A stretch of 64,000 nucleotides of DNA from positions 816,001 through 880,000 of the forward strand of contig OX326958.1 of assembly GCA_946800325.1 (NCBI GenBank). Direction: 5' to 3'. The position numbers and the translations under genes are program-made. The DNA is from Luzula sylvatica. Taxonomy: Eukaryota; Streptophyta; Magnoliopsida; Poales; Juncaceae. Below, piece by piece: positions 22,371 to 32,392 of this stretch (positions are counted from its first letter, which is position 1; the number at the start of each line of letters is the position of its first letter). The notes below the pieces were generated by a model that saw only the letters and a list, made by a program, of their open reading frames with translations, was not told where the DNA came from and did not search any database.

Positions 22371-22957
22371 CATACCCTAAGGAATGTTTAAACCAAGTTC
22401 TAAACTTGATGACATGCATGGATTGAATCATGAATTCCATGACACTATGCCATGTGAAATTTTTATCCTTTATAGCATCATTTTAGTCCATCGACTCATC
22501 ATGTATGAGATCGATTCATTTGTCATATTCTTTGATAAATTCACAATTTATCGAATCGTGACGTGTCTAAATTGATCTATAAAATCGCTTTGTGACCTTG
22601 ACTTGGATTCATCAACCTTTGATGAAATTCCAATTATTTCATCGGTTCAAATGTCCCGTTTCGAGTCTCGAACCTTTCGAGATCGATTCATCTCCCACTA
22701 GTTCGTATAGATATACGTGACATGAAGTTCCAAACTTATGCACATTAAGTCCTCCTCTAAGAAGGTATCTTTTTCGAACTATGAAAATCTTATTTTCATT
22801 GGGATATGAAAAAGTTAGCATTCTTTAATTTATTCAAGAATACTCAATAAATGAACATATCAAATTTGAGATTTAATCTATCCAAAACCAGTTTTCGGAT
22901 CAAATCTTCAAATCTTACAAAAAGATAATCATCGGAAGTTTTTATTAACATTGAACT

Positions 22958-22994
22958 ATTAACGTGCCCGACTTTGGCCTGAAACCACGTTAAT
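22958..22994. repeat. Hairpin with 19-nt constant centre, copy 1
   Basis: The arms ATTAACGTG and CACGTTAAT (9 bp) enclose CCCGACTTTGGCCTGAAAC. Copies 2 and 3 have nearly the same centre and different, still complementary arms. Confidence 0.85.
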
Positions 22995-24314
22995 CCTCAA
23001 TTTAATTTCTTTCCGATCCATATCACATATGGGGTCCTTTTGCACCGACTTAGAAGGTATGTGATTAACCTTTGTCTTAAGGGTAAATTTCCAAATCTTA
23101 TTTGAAAAATTAATTTTGATTTATCATCTATCAAACAATGTCCAACAAAGTTTGATTCCTCTTTTCGAACACATTAATCTACATTGATGTTCCGAATTAA
23201 TATAACTTATGAAACTTTTCCATAAATTTTCAAGATGATTATCATACTCATAGCTTAAAATGTTCGTCTCTTCGATTTTATTGAAAGACTTTGATTTTCT
23301 CGCTTAGTTGACTTCGTATTTCATTTCGAAACATTTTTGAACCATTCAAAATTATGTTTCAAACGCATTAAATAGATATCTTTATATCTACAATAATCGT
23401 TGGTAAATATAATGAAATATTTGTAGCCTCCTCTTGCCTCAGAACTTACTTATTTACCTACATTCAAAATGTTTGGTTTTGATAAGTTTTTGACCGTTTT
23501 TCCAACCTTTGGAATGACACTTTTGTCATCTTGATTATTAAACAATTCTTGTACTTGTCATGCGAATCTTATTCGAATGAAACTAGTATTCCATCAAATG
23601 GATTCCAGAAATGTATATCTCATATACATTTTCAAGATGATAATGTCAAAAGAAGCTATTTCTATCAACTTTTGGATTAATCCTCCTCGGATTTAACCTT
23701 TCTTTTGATATTGGGACAACAACTTGCCCAAATCCTTGATTGAGACAACGTTTGTCTTAATCACCCTTAGACTCTTGTTTCTTATAAATCTTCAAACTCC
23801 TTTGAAGGTTCGTGTCTTATGTATGTCAACATTTGACATACAATATTATTTGACTTCTTCTCAAGTTTGTCAAATTTTTTTTTTTTTCTTTCTCAAATAT
23901 CGATCATATCGATATGATATTGGTGTTGCTTAAATGATTATTCTACATGAATTATGACATTGACAACTAACCGTGCGTACTTATTCTATATGCTTATATG
24001 ATATGAAATATGTTACTTTTATCAAATCAATAACCCTAATATTGATTCGGGATTCTAAATCCAATAACACTTCAAGATCCATATTTCATGATCCTCCCAC
24101 AAGTGACTTTGGCCGACAAATGGGATCTCACTATTTAGGTAGGATAAATCCAATCGCATCCAATGCGACTCTTGACCTTTTATAGGATTTCGGTATCGAA
24201 CCATATCATATATGATTCAAATTCCGTTTGTGCATCCTAACTATGCCCCGAACCCCAATCGGATTGGCTTGGACGGTTCAGTCACAACCATATTCACGTA
24301 TCGTTCAATTGAGC

Positions 24315-24353
24315 GACAAATGCGCCCGACTTTGGCATGAACCCGCATTTGTC
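24315..24353. repeat. Hairpin with 19-nt constant centre, copy 2
   Basis: The arms GACAAATGCG and CGCATTTGTC (10 bp) enclose CCCGACTTTGGCATGAACC. Confidence 0.85.
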
Positions 24354-24393
24354 CCCAATCAACGCTTGCCTCTCACGTTGATACATACAACAA

Positions 24394-24424
24394 TGCACGC
24401 CCGACTTTGGCCTGAACCCGTGCA
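24394..24424. repeat. Hairpin with 19-nt constant centre, copy 3
   Basis: The arms TGCACG and CGTGCA (6 bp) enclose CCCGACTTTGGCCTGAACC. Confidence 0.85.
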
Positions 24425-24594
24425 AGGTGTGATGACCAACCTCGGAGGTTGTGAACATGGAATGCATTTTATGACTTAAATATTATGCAGGGATTTATAT
24501 AATCTAATTATATCATTGAGCAAGTTTATCATGATGAATGAACATAATTAATAAGTATTAGAACCAAAATAAATAAATCAGAAAAATTTACATG

Positions 24595-25180
24595 GTGCGT
24601 CATGACGCAACATAACGTCCGTCATGGCGCACCGTACTAAAATTGGATTTCCTTTGACTTCCGTCAAGACGCACAACTTGGTGCGTCACGACGGACTTCA
24701 CTCGTTCGTCACGACGCCAGAGGGTGCGTCATGACGGACAATACAAAACAATTTTGTTGTCCAATCCAGAAACTATTTCAGGTCCATCCGTCCTGACGGT
24801 AGGTTATACCGTCACGACGGACTGTGTTCTTCCGTCATGACGCCAGACGGTGCGTCACGACGGACTGTACAAAACCATTTTGTCCAGATTTCCAAGTCCT
24901 TCCGTCATGACGGTTGGTTATACCGTCACGACGGACTGTTCTGGTCCGTCATGACGCAACGAACAAAACCATTTTGTTCAGTTTGCCAGAAACTTTTTGG
25001 GCTTCTACCGTCACGACGCACAAATGGTCCGTCATGACGGTATCTATTTACACAGTGCATCATGACGCACAACTTTTGTGCGTCACGACGGACAGGATGT
25101 AACGCCTCAGATCCAACTCTTGGATTTCCCGATACACTTGTGCGTCACGACGCAACATATAGTGCGTCATGACGCACCAG
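24595..25180. repeat. Internal array of CGTCATGACG / CGTCACGACG palindromes in B
   Basis: About 20 palindromes or near-palindromes lie within 600 bp, again mostly in pairs with short spacers such as ACAACTTGG. The outer bases vary in step (GTGCGTCA, TCCGTCA, ACCGTCA). The array lies between the primer site and the gag/RT remnants, in the position of a 5' leader in element orientation. Confidence 0.8.
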
Positions 25181-25410
25181 ACCTGAATTTCAGTTTTAGT
25201 TTGTAATTTTAACAGATTTTAATCGTTTCAAAAACGATTAATCATGAACAATTCATGATTACTTCTAGATTCTTTTGATCATCTCATGATCAAATACTAG
25301 TAAGATTTTCATGGTCCTAATTTTACAATTATATGATTATGTCCTAAAATTCTACATGAAATTTCAAATAACACTTATTCGAAATTGATTCGACAATCGA
25401 ATCGTGACGT

Positions 25411-25424
25411 TGGCTCTGATACCA
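25411..25424 (-). promoter_or_regulatory. tRNA-iMet primer binding site of element B
   Basis: The minus strand reads TGGTATCAGAGCCA one base inside the right LTR. This is the standard plant initiator-Met tRNA primer site. It fixes the orientation of B. Confidence 0.92.
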
Positions 25425-25425
25425 C

Positions 25426-26382
25426 TGTTGGGTATCGGCGTCACTACCGAGCTCCGCGCAGCGGATTGAGAGGCCCGGTCCGACCCGATCCCGAGGACCA
25501 CGTCAACGACTCGAAAGTACAAATCATGAAATGCATCTAACCTATGAAATTAACACTTAATTCATAGAGAATCATACCACGTGAAATTGATCACGGAGAC
25601 GGGTTGACTCTATTAGCTGCTGCTCGCTTCGATTCCGGCGACACGCACGTCCCACGCCCGCGCGATTCGACACCTAATCCGAAGCTCCGATTTGTCGTAT
25701 ACAACCGGATTTTATCCGGTTTGTCTCAGACCTTGCTCGACCTTGCTCTTGACTGATCACAACAGAAAATCTCAAGCGAGATTTCTCTACTCGTATCCAC
25801 CTCGAGCTCGCGTCTTTCGGTTGCGGCGAATTCCCCTAAAATTCCCGCAAGCTTGCTCAAATTCAATCTCTAATCTCCAACTTGTCAAACAAGTTTTTCT
25901 CTCTTCTATCTAACTTTTAGATCTGGCAGCCAGCAATAAGCTGAGAGAGAGAGAGGTTACAGAGATTATATAATCAATCTCTGAATTAATGAGTATTAAT
26001 GAGTATCAAAAACTGCTAATCCAGAATTCGGATCACTGTGCGTCATGACGCACGATATGGTGCGTCATGACGCACAAGTCACATTTACTTGGATATAGTC
26101 GTTACACAGTGTACCGTCATGACGCATGATAACGTCCGTCATGACGCACCTACCGTCATGACGCACAACTTGGTGCGTCGTGACGGTATACTCACAGATT
26201 GGCTTTCTCAGAATTACTCTACTGTGCGTCATGTCGCACAATATGGTGCGTCATGACGCACCATGTAATTTCTGCCAGATTTGCATAATCTTATTATGCA
26301 TCCAATCGTTCCGACGAACACGTATGTTTGTCTACACTCATTTGTGCATTCAACTAGTTGATCTGTAACTGTATTTCCTTCA
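25426..26382 (-). repeat. LTR of element B (right)
   Basis: This 957-bp LTR is nearly identical to 18551-19507. It carries the same paired palindrome array at about 26036-26260. Confidence 0.92.
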
Positions 26383-26387
26383 ATTTT

Positions 26388-27045
26388 AGACTGGAAACTT
26401 GAACTCTTTATTCATTCTTGTATTGATCAATGCATCAAATCACCGATTTGCAATTTCGTGCAAATAATTTATTTATGAACTCCTAGTTCATGTTTACATG
26501 TTCGAGGATCTGATGTGATGATGCAATTCATATAATTTCTTATTTTTCCAGTTTTCATTCTCTCCCCCTGATTTAGGCACGAGTTGTTGATATTTTAATT
26601 AATATCTAATGAAGTTCTTCGGGACTTGCATGATATCTTATATCTTCAAAAAAAAATTACTCATGTTTGGTTATTTCATAAACCATCTTAGTTGTATATG
26701 TAACTTCTCCTTCAGGGATTTCATATTTGCAACATACATATTTAACTTTGTTGCTTTCTTGAATGTAAACTTCTAGTTTACAAATACATTTTTAAACTTT
26801 TATGTTGGTGTATATCATTTGAACTTCTGGTTCAACTAAATAAATGTTCATGATATACAGTTCTACAAAATAAATCAACTATATATATATCAAACACATC
26901 TTTTAACTCGTCCATGTGTTATCACACATCTACTGCACATAAAAAATAATAATTGAGTGAATAGTTTTTGCTCCGATCACTCACAACTTATAATAAAAAT
27001 TGGGGAGTATTTATGATAAATAGTTGGTCTTAATCGAGTCACGAT
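26388..27045 (-). other. Middle interior of element C
   Basis: This is interior sequence of C between nested elements B and A. It has no open frame but contains further mini-hairpins: TGTAAAC-TTCTA-GTTTACA (26764-26782) and TTGAAC-TTCTG-GTTCAA (26819-26835). An imperfect one lies at 26611-26629. Confidence 0.6.
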
Positions 27046-27050
27046 CTGAC

Positions 27051-28299
27051 TGTTGGTTCAAATTTCATGATAGTTTGATTATTTCAAAACACTGTCATTA
27101 CTAACGTTTACATCGAGAAAATGTGTAGGATAACACAGGTACGGCTAGAAGATGATAAAGAGCTTCGAAGTCACAAGAAGCACAACAAGAGAAGACTAGA
27201 AGGAAGGCTCTTGAAGCATATCAAGAATCAAGATGTCGAAGCCTTCCGTGAGTGGGATTCGCCACAAATAAACCATATGTAGAAACCTAGTAGATCTCAA
27301 GTAAAATCATGGTCAAAATAACAAAGAGTTCAATCAAACATGAAGTGCGTTCTGAACGAACTCAAAGTCCGTTCAGAACGAACTTGCCACATATCAAAAT
27401 ATCATTTCTTGAAAAGAACCAAGATGTCACAGAATTGTGTTCGTTCGAACGAACAAACATGTACGTTCGAACGGACAGTTAGAATTCGTTCACCCACCAT
27501 TTAAGTGCGTTGAACGGACAATCCTTTCTGTGAACACAAATGTAATGTATAAGTGAGTCCGTTGTGAACGAACTGTGTTCGTTCGAACGGACCCAAAAAT
27601 ATACTTGCACGTTATTTTGAAACGGCTAGTACAAACTGCATGTGCGTTCAGAACGAACATTGTGCGTTCTGAACGCACTGGCAATTTTCTGAAGGATTTC
27701 TATAGAGAGTATAAATAGAATCCTTCTAGGGCTTCTCTCTCGCCACCCTTCACTTTCATACATTCAAAATACAAAAGAGAGAAACCCTAAAGCTGTGATT
27801 ATCCATATCCATTGATAGCTTGAGAAACCCTCTTTAGATCATTGATCTACCTTCGAAAACCTCCACTAATCGTATCCCACTCACGTGACCGATCACGTTG
27901 TAGCTCGATTAGTGAAAATTGTAATAGGCTAGTGCAACTACTTGTAAAGAGCCTAAGCTATAGATCGATAGAAAGCGTGTAAATCGATCTAGGCAACACC
28001 TTGTAATCGAGTGAGTTGGAATTCAATCGAAAAGCCAAAAAGAGGCGCAAGGCATTCCCGGAGACGTAGGTACTCGCAACTAATTGAATCGGTCAATTTA
28101 GCGAGTAAAGGGTGAGTTAAGGCTACATAGCAACCACCTACCGAACTTCGTTAAAAAACATCTTGTGTTCAAGTGTTTCCGGTATCATCTACTTTATTTA
28201 AATTATTATTAATTCCGCATAGTAAATTAGGTAATTAGCTAAAGTAGTTGTACGGAAGATTACCAAATTTACCCCCCTCTAGGTTAGAATTAACCAACA
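27051..28299 (+). repeat. 5' LTR of element A
   Basis: This 1249-bp LTR includes an array of CGTTC(N)GAACG palindromes at 27340-27680. It may contain the promoter: AGAGTATAAATAGAATCC near 27707-27724 is a good TATA box (TATAAATA), with the probable transcript start about 30 bases downstream. Confidence 0.92.
27340..27682. repeat. CGTTCGAACG palindrome array in the 5' LTR of A
   Basis: Pairs of palindromes such as TGTTCGTTCGAACGAACA and GTACGTTCGAACGGAC are separated by a few bases. Others have one unpaired central base (CGTTCTGAACG, CGTTCAGAACG). The array lies just upstream of the TATA-like box, a position suited to transcriptional control. The same array is in the 3' LTR (32845-33187). Confidence 0.85.
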
Positions 28300-28301
28300 A
28301 T

Positions 28302-28313
28302 TGGTATCAGAGC
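28302..28313 (+). promoter_or_regulatory. tRNA-iMet primer binding site of element A
   Basis: TGGTATCAGAGC begins two bases after the 5' LTR and matches the plant initiator-Met tRNA 3' end. Confidence 0.92.
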
Positions 28314-28367
28314 AAGGTACTAACCATCTCTTAGAATTTTAGGGATAACGTGTACTTAAAAGATCTA

Positions 28368-29654
28368 ATGGCCAAAATTAACCCAATCGTACAAAACTCA
28401 TTTACAAATCCGAAAAAGACAGTCCCAAAATCAAACATCTCAAGCTTCATCGACTCTCCATCAATGAGCGCAGTGGAAACGGCAATTGAAACTCTCCGAA
28501 TTAAACGGGGACCAATCCAGACATATCACACACCTGTGGTCGTAAATGTCGAACCTTCTACTCCGACGCCATCTCTAAAGTCGACACATGACCAGGGTCA
28601 TGAGGTACGTATCGAATCAATACTTAATTTAGAATCATTCCATCAACCTCAATATTCACCCTCGTTAAAATTAGAAATTGAGTCGTGTGACGAGTTCTTG
28701 AGGTATAATGGGAACTCTCAACGAGATGAGGGTAAATTTGAGAGCTCAACCCAAGCTTTCAAGAATAAGATAGCTTCTCTCGAACTATCTATTTTGGCGT
28801 TTAAATCTCAAATACATGAATTTAAAGGTTTTTCAAAATGTGAATGTCAAGCTTTAAAAGAAGAGATTGCTCACTTAAAAGTTGAACTTCAAAATTCTAA
28901 ACTTGAAAATGATTCTTTGAAGAAGGCTTGTGCATCCATTGCATCAAGTCCTCCTTCATTGGATGAAATTTTGAAATCGTCATTCATGGGACAAAAGCCC
29001 AATGACAAATCCGGTTTGGGATATAAGAAGAATAACTATAATAAACCCAAATCTTCCAACTTTAAAAATCAAAAATCAACATGGGAAAACAATCGAGTTA
29101 GTAGTCATGGGAGTGCTTTCATGTACCATGATTACAACAAGGGTGTAAGTGTAAAAAAGGAACAACCTAAACGTGTTAACCACAATTATAAGAACAATCA
29201 CTTCTCAAAAAATTCACAACCTAGTCGTAACAATTTGGGAAGAACCGATTGCTTGTTCAAACAGGGACCAAACGGTTACTTCTATGAAGTGACTAACTAC
29301 ACCGAGACGTCATATCAAAAAGGGGCTCCCAAACATTACACCAACACACAAAAACAATTTAAATCAAACAAATTTCAATCAAACAGTTGTCATCAAATGC
29401 CAAAATCGATAATTCCTCAGAGAAGTAACCTAAATAAACTCTCTAACTATTTCGTGAAGAGCTCCACAACAATAAATAAGCCCACCTTAGCATTTTGTAA
29501 CTATTGTTGCAAAATTGGTCATGTCTCAACAAGTTGTGATCTTCGCAATCCAAAATTGACATCAAACGTCATGTGGATGCGCAAAGATCGTCACTCAATG
29601 GGTCCCTCTACCTCCCTCGGGATAGGACCCCCTAGGGCTTTAGTCCTAGAATGA
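28368..29654 (+). CDS. Gag-like protein C-terminal region with CCHC zinc knuckle (element A)
   Basis: I use the ATG at 28368 (428 aa). An upstream in-frame GTG at 28350 is not a normal plant start. The N-terminal third has no recognisable capsid fold. A coiled-coil lies in the middle (LKEEIAHLKVELQNSKLEND), followed by LDEILKSSF and SGLGYKKN, typical of Sirevirus-type gag just before the RNA-binding region. A basic Asn/Lys-rich stretch follows. Near the C-terminus is one CX2CX4HX4C knuckle (CNYCCKIGHVSTSC). It ends near MWMRKD, a position where copia polyproteins normally run on into protease. The frame is open, but the usual N-terminal capsid is missing and pol is deleted. It may bind element RNA. 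Confidence 0.75.
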   Translation: MAKINPIVQNSFTNPKKTVPKSNISSFIDSPSMSAVETAIETLRIKRGPIQTYHTPVVVNVEPSTPTPSLKSTHDQGHEVRIESILNLESFHQPQYSPSLKLEIESCDEFLRYNGNSQRDEGKFESSTQAFKNKIASLELSILAFKSQIHEFKGFSKCECQALKEEIAHLKVELQNSKLENDSLKKACASIASSPPSLDEILKSSFMGQKPNDKSGLGYKKNNYNKPKSSNFKNQKSTWENNRVSSHGSAFMYHDYNKGVSVKKEQPKRVNHNYKNNHFSKNSQPSRNNLGRTDCLFKQGPNGYFYEVTNYTETSYQKGAPKHYTNTQKQFKSNKFQSNSCHQMPKSIIPQRSNLNKLSNYFVKSSTTINKPTLAFCNYCCKIGHVSTSCDLRNPKLTSNVMWMRKDRHSMGPSTSLGIGPPRALVLE

Positions 29655-29784
29655 GATTCTAGCATAATTGGTCGATTCTCATGTAGTTACATCATATTGC
29701 ATAATCATCAGTGTCAGTATAGGTATAAACTATGGTCCATGTATCAGTAATAAGTTCTCAGCACAATTCAGTGATCACATCTCA

Positions 29785-30245
29785 GTACCCAGTCCGTCCG
29801 AACGAACAAAAGAGTGCGTTCGGAACGGACAAATGGAATATGAGATCTCATCCGCATTAAAATTGTGGCGCCATTTCACTTTCCTAACAGGCTCAAGTGC
29901 GTTCCAACGAACAAAGAGTTCGTTCAGAACGGAAAAATGAATTATACAATTATGGCGTCTTTTCATATTATGGCGCCTTTTATCATTCCCAACAGCTTCC
30001 AGTGCATTCTAACGAACAAAGAGTGCGTTCGAACGAACATGCCTCGTTCCTTGAACCAACTTACATCCAAACAATGGCGCCATTTCTCAGTCTTATGTGC
30101 GTTCGAACGCACATAGATATTCGTTCGAACGGATTCAACGACTTCTCTCCACATATACATGCATCTTAAACCCAAACAATCGCGCCTTTTCTCAGATTCG
30201 TGTGCGTCCGAACGCACATATAGGTCCGTTCGAACGAACACGTCG
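29785..30245. repeat. Repeats of about 100 bp with paired palindromes between gag and ORF2 of A
   Basis: Roughly five degenerate units carry a pair of CGTTCGAACG-type palindromes, for example GTGCGTTCGAACGCAC then ATTCGTTCGAACGGAT at 30096-30135. Each is followed by a segment containing the palindrome ATGGCGCCAT or a variant. Unit spacing is about 85-110 bp. Confidence 0.75.
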
Positions 30246-30356
30246 TATTTACTTCCCATCTGCATGCAACCGACCCTCTCTTTCTCTTCCAAAAATCTTT
30301 AATCTCCCAAAACCCTTCATTTCTCTCTCAAAAAAAAAAAGGGAAAGCTCGAATCC

Positions 30357-31853
30357 ATGGATGCCGCTAGAACCTCACTTTCAAAAGGGAAGACAAAGGG
30401 AAAGAAGAACGTGGGAGAAAGATCTAATGCTAAAGCTCTACCATTGATACCACCTCGACCAAAGAAGATGGCTAAGAGGCCTGATCGCAGCGCACGCAGG
30501 CAAGTGGATTACGATTTCTCCAATCTGAACAACGATTACCTCTTTCGCAATCCGGAGGCCGGAATTCTCTTCAACAAAGTTGTGGTAAGAAAAGCCATCT
30601 CACAATGTTACTATTACAAGTTTCCACCCAATATTTCTCACCTTTCCGACAAGGTCGAGGCAATCGAGCGAAGATGGGGATTCGCAAACCTTGCGTGTCT
30701 TAACGAGCCGTCATACCATGTCATCACTCGTTTGTTCTACGCAAACGCAATTTTCGACCATGCCCAAGAAAAGATAACATCCTTTATCCTCGGTGAGAAA
30801 GTTGAGATCTTGGTGCAGAATTTGTGCGAGTTGCTCGGGCTGAAAGATGATGGAGAGAAGGTGTACAACGCCCGCAAGGGGAGACTTGAGGCCGCGGTGA
30901 TCGAACCTATGAAGAAGGTGGTCACAAATCGATACAAGTCACAAGAATCGGCGTCTCACTTGGCTGCTCCCGAGAAGTTTGTCTGGGCAATCGGAAATAA
31001 CATTCTTACCCCTGTCGCAAGATTGAAGGCTAATCTAGAAAATCGCAATATCATGCTTTTGTATCGCATGTGGTACGAAGACCAACTACCCGTCCATGTG
31101 CCTTATCTCATCATAAGCCACATGGAAAGCGCCATGAGTCAAAGGAACGCGTCATTACCCTACGGAACGTTGATCGCCAGAATGATGGAACTCCAAGGAG
31201 TCTCGATCCCGTTAAGCGATTGGGATTTCCGACCGGAACCACCGACAAACCTCGCGTCAAGATCAAACCTTCAACGTCTTAGATATCGGTATTCGGCACG
31301 TGCCCAAGGATGGATTATCGATCACCCAGAAGAAACGGATGCGTTTCACCTTCCTCGCAATCCTACCCGTTGGTTGGAGGGGGACACCCAATCCGAGAAA
31401 GAGGACAACGCCGACCCCTCGTATACCGACCAAAGCGGTGAAGCACCGGTTCGAAAACATAGGAAGAAGGAGCGTGCGGAAACCTCGAACGTCTCAACAG
31501 AATGGGACGAACGGCGGTTCGCCTACATGAAGGCGTTGTTCGAGGAAATGGATGAGCGCATTGAGCAACAAGGACGAGTCATGCGAGACGCATTTCGTGA
31601 GGACTTGCATGCCTCCGAGAATAGGATGATCGAAAATGCGGGTCGTCAATTTTCCGACCTCTATGCTTATCTCGGAAACCGTTTCGGGCGATACCCGGAA
31701 TCTCAAGACCAAGTACCTGCTACCCCTCCACATCCTACCACTGAGCATCCGTCGGACTCCCACTCGGGACAATTCAACACCGACAACTTCTTCGCGGCCG
31801 ATCCGAACGCACAAACCGAACCGAACCCTTACCCAGGCCACAATGAGATGTGA
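30357..31853 (+). CDS. ORF2 of element A: 'putative plant transposon protein' domain
   Basis: The 498-aa frame is uninterrupted, with a good start context (ATCCATGG). The N-terminus is Lys/Arg-rich (KGKTKGKKN, KKMAKRPDRSARRQ) and could be a nuclear signal. Residues about 50-300 resemble the plant domain annotated in databases as 'putative plant transposon protein'; the cues are YYYKFPPNISHLSDKVEAIE, RWGFANLACLNEPSY, VRLKAN-like and NIMLLYRMWYEDQLPVHVPY. Residues about 385-440 form an acidic helical or coiled segment, followed by a Pro/Ser-rich tail. The biochemical role is unknown. It sits between gag and the 3' LTR, where Sireviruses may carry an extra ORF. An intact frame in an otherwise pol-less element suggests it is maintained or recently copied. 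Confidence 0.75.
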   Translation: MDAARTSLSKGKTKGKKNVGERSNAKALPLIPPRPKKMAKRPDRSARRQVDYDFSNLNNDYLFRNPEAGILFNKVVVRKAISQCYYYKFPPNISHLSDKVEAIERRWGFANLACLNEPSYHVITRLFYANAIFDHAQEKITSFILGEKVEILVQNLCELLGLKDDGEKVYNARKGRLEAAVIEPMKKVVTNRYKSQESASHLAAPEKFVWAIGNNILTPVARLKANLENRNIMLLYRMWYEDQLPVHVPYLIISHMESAMSQRNASLPYGTLIARMMELQGVSIPLSDWDFRPEPPTNLASRSNLQRLRYRYSARAQGWIIDHPEETDAFHLPRNPTRWLEGDTQSEKEDNADPSYTDQSGEAPVRKHRKKERAETSNVSTEWDERRFAYMKALFEEMDERIEQQGRVMRDAFREDLHASENRMIENAGRQFSDLYAYLGNRFGRYPESQDQVPATPPHPTTEHPSDSHSGQFNTDNFFAADPNAQTEPNPYPGHNEM

Positions 31854-32392
31854 TCACTAGGGGTGTCTAATGGTTTCGTATATGTTATTGTTTTGTTTTT
31901 GTTAGTGTTGTGTTTGTTGTTTATCCTCTGAGTGTGTACGAGGAATTTGATTGCTATGGTTGTATCGGCACTTTCATAACTGTTTTAGGCATAAATGTTA
32001 TGGTCATTTTAAGTTCTTATAAATCGAGGCATCTATTTTTGGTTTATCTGCATATTACTCATTAGTCCAAGACAGATGTCAGTCAGTTCTAACGCATTCA
32101 TTTTTCGTTCAGAACGCACACACACAAAGTGTAGTATTTTCAAAAAAAAAAATGTGTCAAACTTGAAAAGAGTTTCGTTATTCCAATCATTAGAATACCA
32201 TCATATTCGAGCCCATACATTCATAAATTCATTTGGTTCTAGTAAAATCTCTTTCAGACCAGTTATTGGTATCATCACAGAATCAAGTGCGTTCGAACGA
32301 ACCACTTTGTTCGTTCGGAACGCACTCACATCATTAATCAAAAAAAAAAATGATTGTTTTCACGTCCTCATATATTCATAAAATGAACCATA
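31854..32392 (+). other. 3' interior of element A
   Basis: This non-coding sequence follows ORF2. It contains more CGTTC-type palindromes at about 32086-32120 and 32285-32325 (GTGCGTTCGAACGAAC, spacer, TGTTCGTTCGGAACGCAC). Confidence 0.6.

Larger units (their letters stand above)
19548..23631. repeat. Covarying mini-hairpins of element B interior
   Basis: Perfect inverted repeats with mostly 3-nt centres occur throughout. Examples are GTGTACAT-CTC-ATGTACAC (19548-19566), ATATTAA-CAA-TTAATAT (19884-19900), GACAAA-CTC-TTTGTC (20241-20255), CTATTAT-CTT-ATAATAG (20313-20329), ATACTTAT-CAC-ATAAGTAT (20332-20350), GTGTAAT-CAT-ATTACAC (20461-20477), ACACATTT-CGT-AAATGTGT (21028-21046), ATCCTTT-CTA-AAAGGAT (21130-21146), GCATAA-CTA-TTATGC (21188-21202), GTATAA-CCA-TTATAC (21212-21226), AAATCTAT-CTT-ATAGATTT (21546-21564) and CGTATTGAA-CCT-TTCAATACG (22150-22170). 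One with 10-bp arms, AAATGTATAT and ATATACATTT around CTC, is at 23609-23631. The function is unknown. Confidence 0.75.
18546..26387 (-). mobile_element. Element B: very young non-autonomous copia LTR retrotransposon
   Basis: The 957-bp LTRs are at 18551-19507 and 25426-26382, with the 5-bp duplication ATTTT on both sides (18546-18550 and 26383-26387). The LTRs appear identical except for one T/C difference (in CGCGCAGTGG versus CGCGCAGCGG), so the insertion is very recent. The orientation is minus, because the complement of an initiator-Met tRNA primer site adjoins the right LTR. The 5.9-kb interior keeps only scrambled gag, reverse transcriptase and RNase H remnants plus many short inverted repeats. 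Mobilisation would have needed proteins from another copia element. Confidence 0.92.

Noticed and set aside
19165..25180. The CGTCATGACG arrays as a CRISPR
   Set aside because: Spacers are short, irregular and similar to each other. The context is a plant LTR retrotransposon and no cas genes are present.
27340..27682. CGTTCGAACG palindromes as heat-shock elements
   Set aside because: Heat-shock elements need TTC and GAA separated by two bases. Here the spacing is zero or one.
27490..27684. A 64-codon minus frame repeated at 32995-33189
   Set aside because: It lies in the two LTRs of element A and is made of the palindrome array.
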